64,000 nt of DNA from Zavarzinella sp. (GTDB lineage: Bacteria > Planctomycetota > Planctomycetia > Gemmatales > Gemmataceae), in the NCBI GenBank assembly GCA_041399155.1, contig JAWKTI010000002.1:744001-808000 (forward strand), given 5' to 3'. The notes under the pieces were generated by a model. The model had not been told where the DNA came from, did no database searches, and saw only the letters and a program-made list of their open reading frames with translations. Positions 15,257 to 23,571 of this stretch are shown one piece after another. A program made the position numbers and the translations under genes. How positions within the stretch are numbered: position 1 is the stretch's first letter; each line of letters starts with the position of its first letter.

Positions 15257-15682
15257 ATGGAACCACTCGATAAATCAGGTTCGCTGGCCGAGGTGGCTGC
15301 AAAACTGGGTATTGGTCATTACCAACGCCACGTTTTTCTGTGCACCGGCGAAGCGTGCTGCCCCGCAGAAACGGGACTTGCTGCCTGGGAAGTTCTGAAA
15401 AAAGAATTAAAAGATCGCAACCTTTCGCTCAGCACTGGGCCGAATGCCTGTTATCGCACGAAGGCGGGCTGTCTGCGGGTTTGCCAGCAAGGTCCGATTG
15501 CGGTGGTGTATCCGGAAGGTGTCTGGTACCACAGCATGACAGCGGAACGTATCCCACTGCTGGTGCAAAAGCATCTGGTGGAAGGGGAAGTGCTGGAAGA
15601 ATTCCAATTTGCTACTAACCCACTCAATTCCGACTCGATTTCACACGAAGGAGAATTTCGCAATGGCGAAAAAGATGTATGA
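15257..15682 (+). CDS. Thioredoxin-fold [2Fe-2S] ferredoxin
   Basis: A 141-residue protein. After about 22 residues, RHVFLCTGEACCP begins a thioredoxin-like ferredoxin domain. The likely cluster ligands are C29-x4-C34 and C72-x3-C76 (GCLRVCQQGPIAVVYPEGVWY), the spacing of the NuoE/Fd family; C35 and C65 are extra. Such (2Fe-2S) proteins act as small electron carriers. The C-terminal 30 residues lack family features. The last 20 nt overlap the start of the next gene, suggesting coupled translation. The redox partner is not evident. Confidence 0.85.
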   Translation: MEPLDKSGSLAEVAAKLGIGHYQRHVFLCTGEACCPAETGLAAWEVLKKELKDRNLSLSTGPNACYRTKAGCLRVCQQGPIAVVYPEGVWYHSMTAERIPLLVQKHLVEGEVLEEFQFATNPLNSDSISHEGEFRNGEKDV

Positions 15683-16238
15683 CGATGACGTAGAGTTTCC
15701 GGGAATCGTCAAAATTGCCTGCTATATCTGGATTGTCTTCGGCCTGATTGCGATTGCCCAGGGGATTATGTTTCTGGCAATGCCCTCGGACAATTTGAAA
15801 AAAGACGAACTGAACTACAACTATCCTGGATTAGTCGGTGCGTTGTTGATTGGCATCTGCTTTGCCGTAACGGGTTTGCAGTTACTGACTGGAAAAGTCC
15901 TTGAAATTGTGGGTGCTGCTGTCGGTTCTTTGTTTATTGGACTGTTGATGTTGGGCCTCAGTGGGCTGGTGGCAAATTATGATGCACTGACGCTGGCAAT
16001 TCCTGGCTTTATCGCTGGCCTGGGCCTGATTGTTGCTGGTGTCATGGTTATCATGGGTCGTTCGCAGTTCATGGCCTGGAAACGAGCGAAGAAAAAACGA
16101 AAACAACGAGCTGTTGATGAGGATGATGACGATGATCGCCCACGTCGACGTAAGCCACCGCGTCGTAGAGATGACGATGATGAGGAAGAGGAACGCCCGC
16201 GACGCCGCAAACCACGTCGCGATGAAGACGATGATTGA
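15663..16238 (+). CDS. Four-TM membrane protein with a highly charged Arg/Asp C-terminal tail
   Basis: The start is the ATG at 15663 with AAGGAG upstream; an earlier in-frame ATG at 15609 lies deep in the ferredoxin gene. The 191 residues include four probable membrane helices (about 15-38, 53-75, 79-103 and 112-131). From about 140 on, an extreme low-complexity tail alternates basic RPRRRKP blocks with acidic DDDD/EEEE runs. The family is unknown to me; short membrane proteins with such tails are common in planctomycetes (general impression). The charged tail would face the cytoplasm if the positive-inside rule holds. Overlap with the ferredoxin gene suggests co-expression only. Confidence 0.75.
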   Translation: MAKKMYDDDVEFPGIVKIACYIWIVFGLIAIAQGIMFLAMPSDNLKKDELNYNYPGLVGALLIGICFAVTGLQLLTGKVLEIVGAAVGSLFIGLLMLGLSGLVANYDALTLAIPGFIAGLGLIVAGVMVIMGRSQFMAWKRAKKKRKQRAVDEDDDDDRPRRRKPPRRRDDDDEEEERPRRRKPRRDEDDD

Positions 16239-16256
16239 TGCGGGTGCAATAACCGC

Positions 16257-17012
16257 TTAAGCTCGCCGAAAAGTCCATTCTTGTTGGGAATATTTTTCGT
16301 TGAGTAACTTTTCAGCTTCTGATTCCACTTCCGGTGGGATCGCCTCTGCTCTGCAGTCCCACCATAATCGCAGCTTTTCTGCAAAATCGGTGGGCTCAAT
16401 CGGATGATTAATGAGAAAACTTTCATGAGGGCGATTCCCACGGTACGTGGGTTGTCGCTCTGGTGCGTTTAAGTATCTGGAAATAGCCTCGAGAGGAAAG
16501 CGATACAAAATTGTCCCATGGTGCAGCACGTGGTGCCGTTTCCGCTGTTGGGCATTGCCAGAAATTTTGACTTTTCGTGCTACAGCACGATCCGAAACGG
16601 CCAGATCAGAGATTCCTTGCAGTTCAATCGTTTGCGTATCTCCCAACAGGGCAGCTACTTGCGTCAAAATCCAGTCGTAGGAACTCTTCACTTCACGCAG
16701 AGCTGGATGGCGTTCATATGCCAGAATAAGGCTGAATTGCAGGCAACCTGGGCCAATCAGTACCGTCCCGCCTCCACTGGCACGACGAAAAATCGGCACA
16801 TTGTCAGTGGTGCAAACCTCCTGATTCACATCAATGGCTACAGACCCACCTGCACCCAATACAACCGCCAGGTACGGTGCCTCCCAGATTCGGATTGATT
16901 CGCCAAGAAGGCCGTTTTCAGCACCCCAGAGCAGGGCTTCGTCCATGGCCAATTGCCACCCCACATCTGGTGCGGGGAAATCAATCCAACCTGGCCTGTT
17001 TAACTGCTGCAT
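16257..17012 (-). CDS. Lipoate--protein ligase A-like (BPL/LplA/LipB fold)
   Basis: A 251-residue product with the LplA/LipB fold signatures. RRASGGGTVLIGPGCLQFS (76 onward) is the lipoyl-AMP binding loop, and KVKISGNAQQRKRHHVLHHG contains the conserved catalytic K149. LplA-type enzymes attach scavenged lipoate (or octanoate) to E2 and GcvH proteins. Planctomycete genomes carry several divergent LplA-like proteins, so lipoyl ligase versus octanoyltransferase activity is open. No lipA or pdh gene is adjacent. It converges on the four-TM gene with 18 bp between stops. It is shorter than E. coli LplA and lacks its C-terminal accessory domain. Confidence 0.85.
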   Translation of the reverse strand: MQQLNRPGWIDFPAPDVGWQLAMDEALLWGAENGLLGESIRIWEAPYLAVVLGAGGSVAIDVNQEVCTTDNVPIFRRASGGGTVLIGPGCLQFSLILAYERHPALREVKSSYDWILTQVAALLGDTQTIELQGISDLAVSDRAVARKVKISGNAQQRKRHHVLHHGTILYRFPLEAISRYLNAPERQPTYRGNRPHESFLINHPIEPTDFAEKLRLWWDCRAEAIPPEVESEAEKLLNEKYSQQEWTFRRA

Positions 17013-17108
17013 CGACTTCCTTCTGAAAAACTATCAATAATACACTTGGGTCACCAAGCTGGCTCGTTGCGTGTTGCCGCAATTTTATTTTGTCCAGCAC
17101 ATTATGGA

Positions 17109-17501
17109 CTACTTCAATCTCTCCAGCAGTCCCTTTCGCTTGACTAAATTCTTGTAATCCCACTGAATCTCAATCGCTTTTTTCAGCCAGCGTCGAAGAT
17201 CTTCGATGTTAATTTCCGAAACATCTTTAAAGAAGGCTGATGCATCTTTAAACTTTTTCCCCAGGATATTCAGGCCATTTTCATAAAAATCGGCACCGCT
17301 CCAGAACATCAGGCGGATGCCTGGTTTCTGGCTGCTGTAACCTACAGTTGGATTTCCATCCAGGAACCAGACGGGGTGTGCGTGCCAGATTTTGCTTTCC
17401 GAACCAGGCAGGTTGTTCTCGATTTCCGAAGCCAGCATGTCACATACTTCTTTGTGCTTTGCTTGCTGTCTCGCGTTGTAGTTCCGTATCTCTGGGATCA
17501 T
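17109..17501 (-). CDS. DUF1801-like protein (YdhG/YdeI family)
   Basis: 130 residues from the ATG at 17501 (an upstream in-frame TTG at 17519 overlaps the GGAGG that probably serves this ATG). The pattern IWHAHPVWFLDGNPTVGYSSQKPGIRLMFWSG matches the alpha-beta fold of DUF1801 proteins. Their biochemical role is not established. The C-terminus is a Lys-rich helix. It stands alone; nothing in the context points to a function. Confidence 0.65.
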   Translation of the reverse strand: MIPEIRNYNARQQAKHKEVCDMLASEIENNLPGSESKIWHAHPVWFLDGNPTVGYSSQKPGIRLMFWSGADFYENGLNILGKKFKDASAFFKDVSEINIEDLRRWLKKAIEIQWDYKNLVKRKGLLERLK

Positions 17502-17828
17502 TTTCCGCCCAACCTCCAAATCATCGGATCTTTTTCTGCTACTATACAGGCAGAATTGGTCTCAATCGACTTTCGGTGCCACTACTGCGGGGCCAAAAGT
17601 TGCATCAAACTGAAAAACAATGACATTCGTGCAATCGTCAGTGTTCCACGTGGAAAATTTTCGATATTCGTATGAATGTTAAACTGTTGAAAATTCCATT
17701 GTTATTGGGCTGCTATGTTGACCGCTGGTATATAATAAAACACCTACCTACGTTCGCGTTTTGACGTAAATCCGTTGAAGTGAATCACTTCCGGAAAAAA
17801 TGTCTTAGATTCTCCCTGGAGGAACAGA
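17502..17828. other. Intergenic region upstream of the cupredoxin gene
   Basis: 327 bp. It holds a TATAAT (17731-17736) without a good -35, an inverted repeat GAAGTG-AAT-CACTTC (17777-17791) 38 bp before the cupredoxin ATG, and a doubtful 39-codon zinc-ribbon-like frame (17556-17675, TTG start, CHYC motif). Confidence 0.5.
17777..17791. promoter_or_regulatory. Inverted repeat upstream of the cupredoxin gene
   Basis: GAAGTG and CACTTC separated by 3 bp. Its position just before the ribosome binding site (GGAGGAA) would suit an operator. No regulator is known. Confidence 0.35.
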
Positions 17829-18641
17829 ATGAAGTTCATGCTTACTTCGGTGCTGTTGGCTACCATCGCCATTGCATCACCCGCAGCAGAAATTACGGTG
17901 AAAGGTCGTGTTATTTGGGATACCAAATTGAATGGACCGATTCCGAAACGTGCGAAGCTGGTGGCAAACAAAGATGCTGACGTGGCTGCCAAAGACGACG
18001 ATTTCTATGACGAAGATTGGGTGATTGCCCCAATTGGGAATGGTACCACAGGCAGTATGCGGGACTGCGTAGTCATTCTCACCCCCACACCAGCGAAGGG
18101 TGCTCGAATTTCGCCAAAATTCAAGCCAGAAGACATTTCTGCAGTGGCTATGAAAGCCAAGCAGAAAGATGTGGTGATTGATCAGCCGTGTTGCCGATTC
18201 ATTCCCCACTGTTCCGGAACAATCGAAGGTCAGAAACTGATCATTAAGAACAGTTCGACCGTGCCACACAACGCCAAATACGTCAGCAGTGAATTAGAAG
18301 GTAACCCACTGATCCCACCGGGTGGTGAATTTACGGTTCCCACCCCACTGCCAGCAATGCGAAGCCCGATTTCGCTTAGTTGCAGCATCCACGGCTGGAT
18401 GAAAGCTTACATTTACGTGTTTGACCATCCCTATTTCTATGTGACCCTTAAAGATGGCAAATTTGAAATCCCCAATGTGCCTGCACTGGAAGGCAAACTG
18501 AATCTTGTGCTGCGCAAGCCCGATGGCCTGTTTTCCGGTGGCGTTGCGGGTCGACTGGGGATTACGATTGATCCCGCAATGGCCAAAGATGGCGTTCTCG
18601 ACCTTGGTGATGTACCTTTCCTTGCTGAAATCAAGAAGTAA
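17829..18641 (+). CDS. Exported cupredoxin-domain protein (amicyanin-like copper site)
   Basis: 270 residues with a signal peptide (1-19, ending SPAA). The N-terminal half contains ITVKGRVIWD, as in planctomycete proteins annotated as methylamine utilization-like. The cupredoxin domain (about 115-200) provides likely type 1 copper ligands H147 (TVPHNAKY), C185, H188 and M191 (SCSIHGWMKAY); the C-x2-H-x2-M spacing is that of amicyanin. The C-terminal part (200-270) is a small beta-rich domain. It is probably a periplasmic electron carrier or copper binder. GGAGGAACAGA precedes the ATG. The gene is monocistronic and convergent with the flavoprotein gene. Confidence 0.82.
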   Translation: MKFMLTSVLLATIAIASPAAEITVKGRVIWDTKLNGPIPKRAKLVANKDADVAAKDDDFYDEDWVIAPIGNGTTGSMRDCVVILTPTPAKGARISPKFKPEDISAVAMKAKQKDVVIDQPCCRFIPHCSGTIEGQKLIIKNSSTVPHNAKYVSSELEGNPLIPPGGEFTVPTPLPAMRSPISLSCSIHGWMKAYIYVFDHPYFYVTLKDGKFEIPNVPALEGKLNLVLRKPDGLFSGGVAGRLGITIDPAMAKDGVLDLGDVPFLAEIKK

Positions 18642-18733
18642 TAACAATTTGTTCAGCTGTCGATGCTGATTATAATTCCTTCCAGAAATCGAAGTCAATT
18701 CTTTCAGGTTGGAAGCAATTGAATGGAAAATCT

Positions 18734-20239
18734 TTAACGATTCCAGCGCAGCCACCAGCGGAACAATTTTGCGACCAGTGGGGTGAATCGCGTCCGATTG
18801 AATTGATCCCCCACCTTACGAAGCACTTCCATATAGGTTGGGTAGGGTAACATTGTTGCCGCAAATTGCTTCAGACCGATTTTCGCCTGCATTGCAATAG
18901 CAATCGCACCAGCAATTTCGCCTGCACCGTGACCTACGATCGTGGCACCCAGAATACGATCCTTGTTCGCTTGTGCAACTATTCGAATAAAGCCAGTCGT
19001 TTTCCCGTCAGTCTGTGCCCGATCCAGTGCGGCAAATGGCACCTCGTAGAGATCGGTTTTGATCTGCTGACTGGTTGCAACTTCTTGCGTAAGGCCGATT
19101 TGCGCTAATTCTGGATCTGTGTATGTGCACCACGGGATCTGGTGGCGCAGAAAACGGGCACGACCGCGAAATAGGGCATTCCGCACCACTGTGCGTGCCA
19201 TCATATCGGCAGTGTGGGTAAAGCGATATGGCGAACAGACGTCACCTGCTGCAAAAATATGTTTATTCGATGTTTGTAAGCGTTCATTTACCACAATGCC
19301 GGTGCTTGCGTCATACTCGACACCAACCTGTTCGAGGCCCAATCCAGTGACATTCGGCACCCGTCCCGTTGCCACCAGCACGTGGGACGCGGGCACAATC
19401 TGTGGTGCAGGATCGCCATCAATGTGCAGCAGGCTTTCATTTTCCAGGTGCTGAATCGACGTAACTTCCTTTTGCAACAGGATATGCACCCCACTTCTTA
19501 ACAGGGCGTCCTGGACAATTCGGGCTGCATCAGGGTCGTCGCGAGGCAAAATCCGCTCCCCACGAACAATCAGGGTAACAGGTATCCCCAAGTGGGCAGT
19601 AGCCTGGGCAATTTCACACCCAATTGGTCCCCCACCAATGATAGCGAGGTGCTTCGGTCGTTCCGTCAGTGAGAAAAATGAAAAATTGGTGAGAGTCTTT
19701 TCCGGTATAAGGCCAGGAATCGCAGGCATCGCAGCATGGGTGCCTGTGGCAATCACTGCTTTCCGATAGTTCAATTTTTGGTCGCCCACCTGGATGGTGC
19801 CTGGTTGCAAAAATCTGCCGGCACCTAGAAAAACATCCACACCCAGTTCCGTGAAGCGTGCCACTGAATCGTGGTGGCTGAGGTGCGATCTGGTTTCCCG
19901 CAAACGAGCCATGACGCTTGCAAAGGCATGATCTTTGGACTGTTCGCTGGCATCCATCGCGACCTGCAACGATTTGCACGCAGAGATGTATGTTTTAGAA
20001 GGTACACAGCCCACATTCAGGCAATCTCCGCCCATGGCGGTCTTTTCGATCAGGGCAACTTTTGCCCCGAGACCGGCTGCAGCGGCAGCACAGATCAGCC
20101 CAGCTGGACCCGCACCAAGCACCACCTGGTTGTAGCGTCGGGTAGGGGTGGGATTCTGGTAATTCTCAGGAAAAACGTGTGCTTTCCATGCAAGATTTGC
20201 TGTATTTTCAGGCGAAAACAGCCCATGTACGGGGGTCAT
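18734..20239 (-). CDS. FAD-dependent pyridine nucleotide-disulfide oxidoreductase (mercuric reductase-like)
   Basis: 501 residues of the class I disulfide reductase family. The FAD dinucleotide fold starts at LGAGPAG (41-47), and the redox-active disulfide is GGDCLNVGCVPSK (C73, C78). The NAD(P)-binding GGGPIGCE and the second FAD motif (HIFAAGDVCS) follow, then a dimerisation domain with YTDPELAQIGLT. MerA's N-terminal HMA domain and C-terminal Cys-Cys pair are absent, so mercury reduction is doubtful despite the usual annotation. The ATG overlaps the mqnC stop (ATGA), so it should be translated with mqnA-mqnC. Whether it feeds quinone metabolism is unknown. The C-terminal RWWLRWNR is odd. 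Confidence 0.85.
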   Translation of the reverse strand: MTPVHGLFSPENTANLAWKAHVFPENYQNPTPTRRYNQVVLGAGPAGLICAAAAAGLGAKVALIEKTAMGGDCLNVGCVPSKTYISACKSLQVAMDASEQSKDHAFASVMARLRETRSHLSHHDSVARFTELGVDVFLGAGRFLQPGTIQVGDQKLNYRKAVIATGTHAAMPAIPGLIPEKTLTNFSFFSLTERPKHLAIIGGGPIGCEIAQATAHLGIPVTLIVRGERILPRDDPDAARIVQDALLRSGVHILLQKEVTSIQHLENESLLHIDGDPAPQIVPASHVLVATGRVPNVTGLGLEQVGVEYDASTGIVVNERLQTSNKHIFAAGDVCSPYRFTHTADMMARTVVRNALFRGRARFLRHQIPWCTYTDPELAQIGLTQEVATSQQIKTDLYEVPFAALDRAQTDGKTTGFIRIVAQANKDRILGATIVGHGAGEIAGAIAIAMQAKIGLKQFAATMLPYPTYMEVLRKVGDQFNRTRFTPLVAKLFRWWLRWNR

Positions 20240-21339
20240 GCCACGCCAGCCAGTGTCAGTTCCGAAGGTTGCTCATCGATATATTCGTAAAACACATTCC
20301 GTTGACGTGGGATATAGCCAGCCTCTCGAATGCAGCTCTTAATCTGTTCCAGTGTAAGGTAATGGACCGTGCCTGCCGATGCCACCACGTTTTCTTCGAT
20401 CATCAGCGAACCCATATCGTTGGCACCGTAAAACAATGCCACCTGACCAATTTTGGCCCCCTGCGTGACCCACGAAGACTGGATGTTGGGAATATTATCA
20501 AGATAAAGGCGGGCAATCGCCTGCGTCTTCAGATACTCAAACGAGCCGTAGGCGGGATAATCAGCCATCAGGTGGCCTGGTTGCATCGTCCAGCAGATAA
20601 AAGCGGTGAATCCATTCGTTTCATCCTGTAATTTTCGCAGGCGATCGAGATGTTCCACTCGTTCTTCGATGGTTTCGATATGGCCAAACATCATTGTGCA
20701 GGTCGATTTACCACCAAGCTGGTGCCAGACCCGGTTCACTTCCAGCCATTCATCGGCAAGTGCCTTGCCCTTGGTGAGCTGTTTGCGGACACGATCCACC
20801 AGAATTTCTGCCCCACCACCGGGCAGACTGCCCAGGCCCGCTTCTTTGAGTCTGCTCAGCACTTCCACCAGTGGGATCTTGTTGATCCGGTGAAAATGCC
20901 ACAGCTCCGGTGGGCTGAAGGCGTGAAGATTTACTTGTGGGAAATGCAGTTTCAGATCCCTCAACATTTCTTCGTACCATTCCAACTTCAACTGGGGGTG
21001 CATCCCACCTTGCAGCAGAATCTGATCCCCACCCAAGGCGATTGTTTCTTCAATTTTCTGGTGCAGTTCTTCCCGCGACAACACATAAGCATCCGCATCG
21101 GCCGATTTGCGGTAGAAAGCGCAGAAATCGCACACTGCCGCACAGACGTTGGTGTAGTTGACATTGCGGTCGATATTGTACGTGCGAAACGGTTCCGGGT
21201 GTAAGCGAGTGGTAACCGCGTGGGCAGCTTTGCCCAGTGCGGTCAGATCGTGCGTGGAAAATAGTTCCACACCCTCTGCAAAGGTGATCCGTTCACCGTT
21301 GGCCGCTTTCGACAGAATCTGTTGAATGGTAGAATTCAA
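20236..21339 (-). CDS. mqnC: Cyclic dehypoxanthinyl futalosine synthase (radical SAM)
   Basis: Radical SAM enzyme of the futalosine route to menaquinone, cyclising dehypoxanthinyl futalosine. From the TTG at 21339 (GGAG 8 nt upstream; no ATG fits) the product is 367 residues. The cluster motif is C66-x3-C70-x2-C73 in NVCAAVCDFCAFYRK. Further family signatures are GGDQILLQGGMHP, LPGGGAEILVDRVR and YGANDMGSLMIEENVV. The related MqnE has a different motif set; I prefer MqnC because of the EENVV block. The start lies 47 nt inside the end of mqnA, and the stop overlaps the next gene (ATGA). The upstream continuation of this frame to 21690 is mqnA shadow. Confidence 0.88.
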   Translation of the reverse strand: MNSTIQQILSKAANGERITFAEGVELFSTHDLTALGKAAHAVTTRLHPEPFRTYNIDRNVNYTNVCAAVCDFCAFYRKSADADAYVLSREELHQKIEETIALGGDQILLQGGMHPQLKLEWYEEMLRDLKLHFPQVNLHAFSPPELWHFHRINKIPLVEVLSRLKEAGLGSLPGGGAEILVDRVRKQLTKGKALADEWLEVNRVWHQLGGKSTCTMMFGHIETIEERVEHLDRLRKLQDETNGFTAFICWTMQPGHLMADYPAYGSFEYLKTQAIARLYLDNIPNIQSSWVTQGAKIGQVALFYGANDMGSLMIEENVVASAGTVHYLTLEQIKSCIREAGYIPRQRNVFYEYIDEQPSELTLAGVA

Positions 21340-22159
21340 TGGTGGCTCCTGTTGGAGACAATCCCAACTCTTGGGTATATTGCTGGAATAATAGTAATCC
21401 GGCCAGTTCCTGGCTGGATAAATCAAAACATAAAATATTACTGAGATATCGACGGCACAAGCCAGGATCCAGATGCAGACGAGGTCCTTCCCGTTGAGCA
21501 ATGAAACCAGCCTGGCGTAGGCCATCGTCACGTGCTTTGGCGAATGCAGTTTCGATTCCACGCAGATCCACATCGGCACGCACCGCCCACACTGCAAACA
21601 CAAAGGGCAGTTTCGTCCATTCGTACCACTCCTGGCCCAGATCGTAGGCATAGGTGAAACCAGGCAGGCAGGACTGCATCGCCCGATCACCGATCAGCAG
21701 TACAGCGTCAGTCGACATATCATCGGCTGCCACATCCATGGGCAGTTGGGTAATCTGTGGGCGTATCCCAAATCGTTTCGCGAGCAGTACTTGTGTGAGG
21801 GCCGCACTGGTGCGGGAACCCACATCCATTGCAACGGAGCGAATTTCTGCCCACGGCACCCTGCTGAATAGTGTCACACTTAGCACCGGACCATGGGAGG
21901 CGATCGATACATCGGGAATGATGCGGTAATGATCGCCCCGAAAATATTCCACCACGGGAATCAGGGCAACATCGAGATCCCCCACCCGAAGCTGGTCGGC
22001 CAGTTTGCTGGGCAATTCCAGCCGCAAATCGATATTCGGTGCCAGTTGAAGCAGATTTTCGATCAGGGGCTTGGTGTTGAGATATTCAACAGCCCCCACC
22101 CGAATTGGCTGGCCTGCGTGCGTCCGATCGCGTTGTCGCTGGTTGAGTTGCATCAGCAT
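21293..22159 (-). CDS. mqnA: Chorismate dehydratase (futalosine pathway, first step)
   Basis: Converts chorismate to 3-[(1-carboxyvinyl)oxy]benzoate at the entry to futalosine-dependent menaquinone synthesis. The 288-residue product from the ATG at 22159 (CGGAGT upstream; an ATG at 22210 is possible but lacks a site) starts the domain with IRVGAVEYLNTKPLIENL. It continues with LADQLRVGDLDVALIPVVEY and SVTLFSRVPWAEIRSVAMD, the periplasmic-binding-protein-like MqnA fold. YDLGQEWYEWTKLPFVFAVW is conserved in the family. It overlaps mqnC by 47 nt. mqnB, mqnD and mqnE are not in the window. Confidence 0.9.
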   Translation of the reverse strand: MLMQLNQRQRDRTHAGQPIRVGAVEYLNTKPLIENLLQLAPNIDLRLELPSKLADQLRVGDLDVALIPVVEYFRGDHYRIIPDVSIASHGPVLSVTLFSRVPWAEIRSVAMDVGSRTSAALTQVLLAKRFGIRPQITQLPMDVAADDMSTDAVLLIGDRAMQSCLPGFTYAYDLGQEWYEWTKLPFVFAVWAVRADVDLRGIETAFAKARDDGLRQAGFIAQREGPRLHLDPGLCRRYLSNILCFDLSSQELAGLLLFQQYTQELGLSPTGATIEFYHSTDSVESGQR

Positions 22160-22333
22160 CAGTTTAGGACTCCGAACGAAACTTACCCACTGTAGTAACC
22201 GCAAAAACATGCGTCCGGTAACAACGTTCCAGGCCAGTTGGGGCTAATTTTTCTCGAAATGCCCCACAAGAATGTAGCTCAATTACAACTGAAAGCACAC
22301 TGATGAATTTATATTCATTAATCGACGATTCCA

Positions 22334-23509
22334 TTATTGAAACGCAGACGTGGACATTGAGCTGTTCAGTTGGCCACGGATGGCACGTTCCAGTAATTCT
22401 GGAATGCGGTTGGGATTGCAGGCAAAACAGGGGATACCGATCGACGCAAGTTTTTTTGCCAGCGATTCATCGTAAAATGGCTTGCCATGATCTGCCAGTG
22501 CCAGAAGGCAAATGCACTTCACACCATTCCCAACCATTTCTTCCAGCCTGCGTACCAACTGGGCCTGATTACCACCTTCAAAAAGATCTGTAATCATAAT
22601 AAACAGCGTTTTCGGTGGGTCTTCAATAAACTTCGAACAATAGGCCACGGATTTGTTAATGTCCGTGCCACCGCCGAGCTGTACACCAAAGATCATATTC
22701 ACTGGATCATCCCCACATTGTTCTGTGAGATCGATCACCTCCGTATCAAATGCAACAACATGGGTCTTGAGCGCGGGCAGTGATGCAAAAATGGAACCCA
22801 TAATGGCACCGTAAACCACGGAATCTGCCATGGAACCACTCTGATCCATATCCACAATCACCGTCCAGCTATTGGTGCGTTGTGCCCGCGAATAAAAATA
22901 CACCCGCTCGGGCACAATCGTGTTCAAGCTTGGCTGGAAGTTCTTTAGATTGCGGCCAATCGTCCACTTCCAATCGATGCTGCTGGCATGTGGGATGGGG
23001 GTGTGTTCCTTACGATTGATTGCCCCCATTACTGCCTGGCGAACCTGCTGTTCCAGTTGCAGTTTGATTTGATCCACCACTGCCCGAACCACCATCCTCG
23101 CGGTTTCTTTCGTGCGTTCCGGAATCTGCCCACTTAACGACATTAAGGTGCCCACCAATTGCACATTCGGTTGAACAGTCTTCAGTGTTTCTGGCTCGAA
23201 CAGCAGTTGCGTTAAACCTTTTTTCTCGATGGCATCCTGCTGGATAATACATACCACATCTTCCTTGAAATAGGTGCGGATATCGCCTAGCCATTTTGCC
23301 AGGCGAGGTGCAGAACCACCCAGGCCAGCACTTCGTCTGCCACTGGTGCCAGAGTCTTCTGATTCATCGTAGATCGCTGCCAGAGCCTGATCCATCTCCA
23401 GTTGTTCGCTGGACAATTCCATCCCCTGGCAGCAACTGCCAAGTTTATCCTGTGCGGATGCACCCAGGATCAATCGCCAACGTTTCACTTGCTCCACGTC
23501 GATGCTCAT
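22334..23509 (-). CDS. VWA-domain protein of the MoxR/SWIM cassette
   Basis: 391 residues; the ATG at 23509 follows GGAGG at 7 nt. The N-terminal 200 residues are helical with no recognised domain. The C-terminal von Willebrand A domain has a complete MIDAS: D-x-S-x-S in VDMDQSGSMADS, the threonine in GGGTDINKS and the aspartate in MITDLFEGG. A further conserved piece is IGIPCFACNPNRIPELLERAI. In MoxR-VWA systems the VWA partner couples AAA+ ATPase work to a client. It resembles E. coli YehP in context. It is the last gene of the five-gene operon. Confidence 0.85.
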   Translation of the reverse strand: MSIDVEQVKRWRLILGASAQDKLGSCCQGMELSSEQLEMDQALAAIYDESEDSGTSGRRSAGLGGSAPRLAKWLGDIRTYFKEDVVCIIQQDAIEKKGLTQLLFEPETLKTVQPNVQLVGTLMSLSGQIPERTKETARMVVRAVVDQIKLQLEQQVRQAVMGAINRKEHTPIPHASSIDWKWTIGRNLKNFQPSLNTIVPERVYFYSRAQRTNSWTVIVDMDQSGSMADSVVYGAIMGSIFASLPALKTHVVAFDTEVIDLTEQCGDDPVNMIFGVQLGGGTDINKSVAYCSKFIEDPPKTLFIMITDLFEGGNQAQLVRRLEEMVGNGVKCICLLALADHGKPFYDESLAKKLASIGIPCFACNPNRIPELLERAIRGQLNSSMSTSAFQ

Positions 23510-23571
23510 GATCTGACCTCCACACAAATTGCATATTCAGGTGGCTCAACGCTAATTATCGTGATACTCAT

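Noticed and set aside
16977..17163. 60-codon minus-strand ORF between the lipoate ligase-like and DUF1801 genes
   Set aside because: It overlaps the ends of both genes and shows no motif or ribosome binding site.
20650..21204. 184-codon plus-strand ORF
   Set aside because: Antisense to mqnC, which has full radical SAM motifs.
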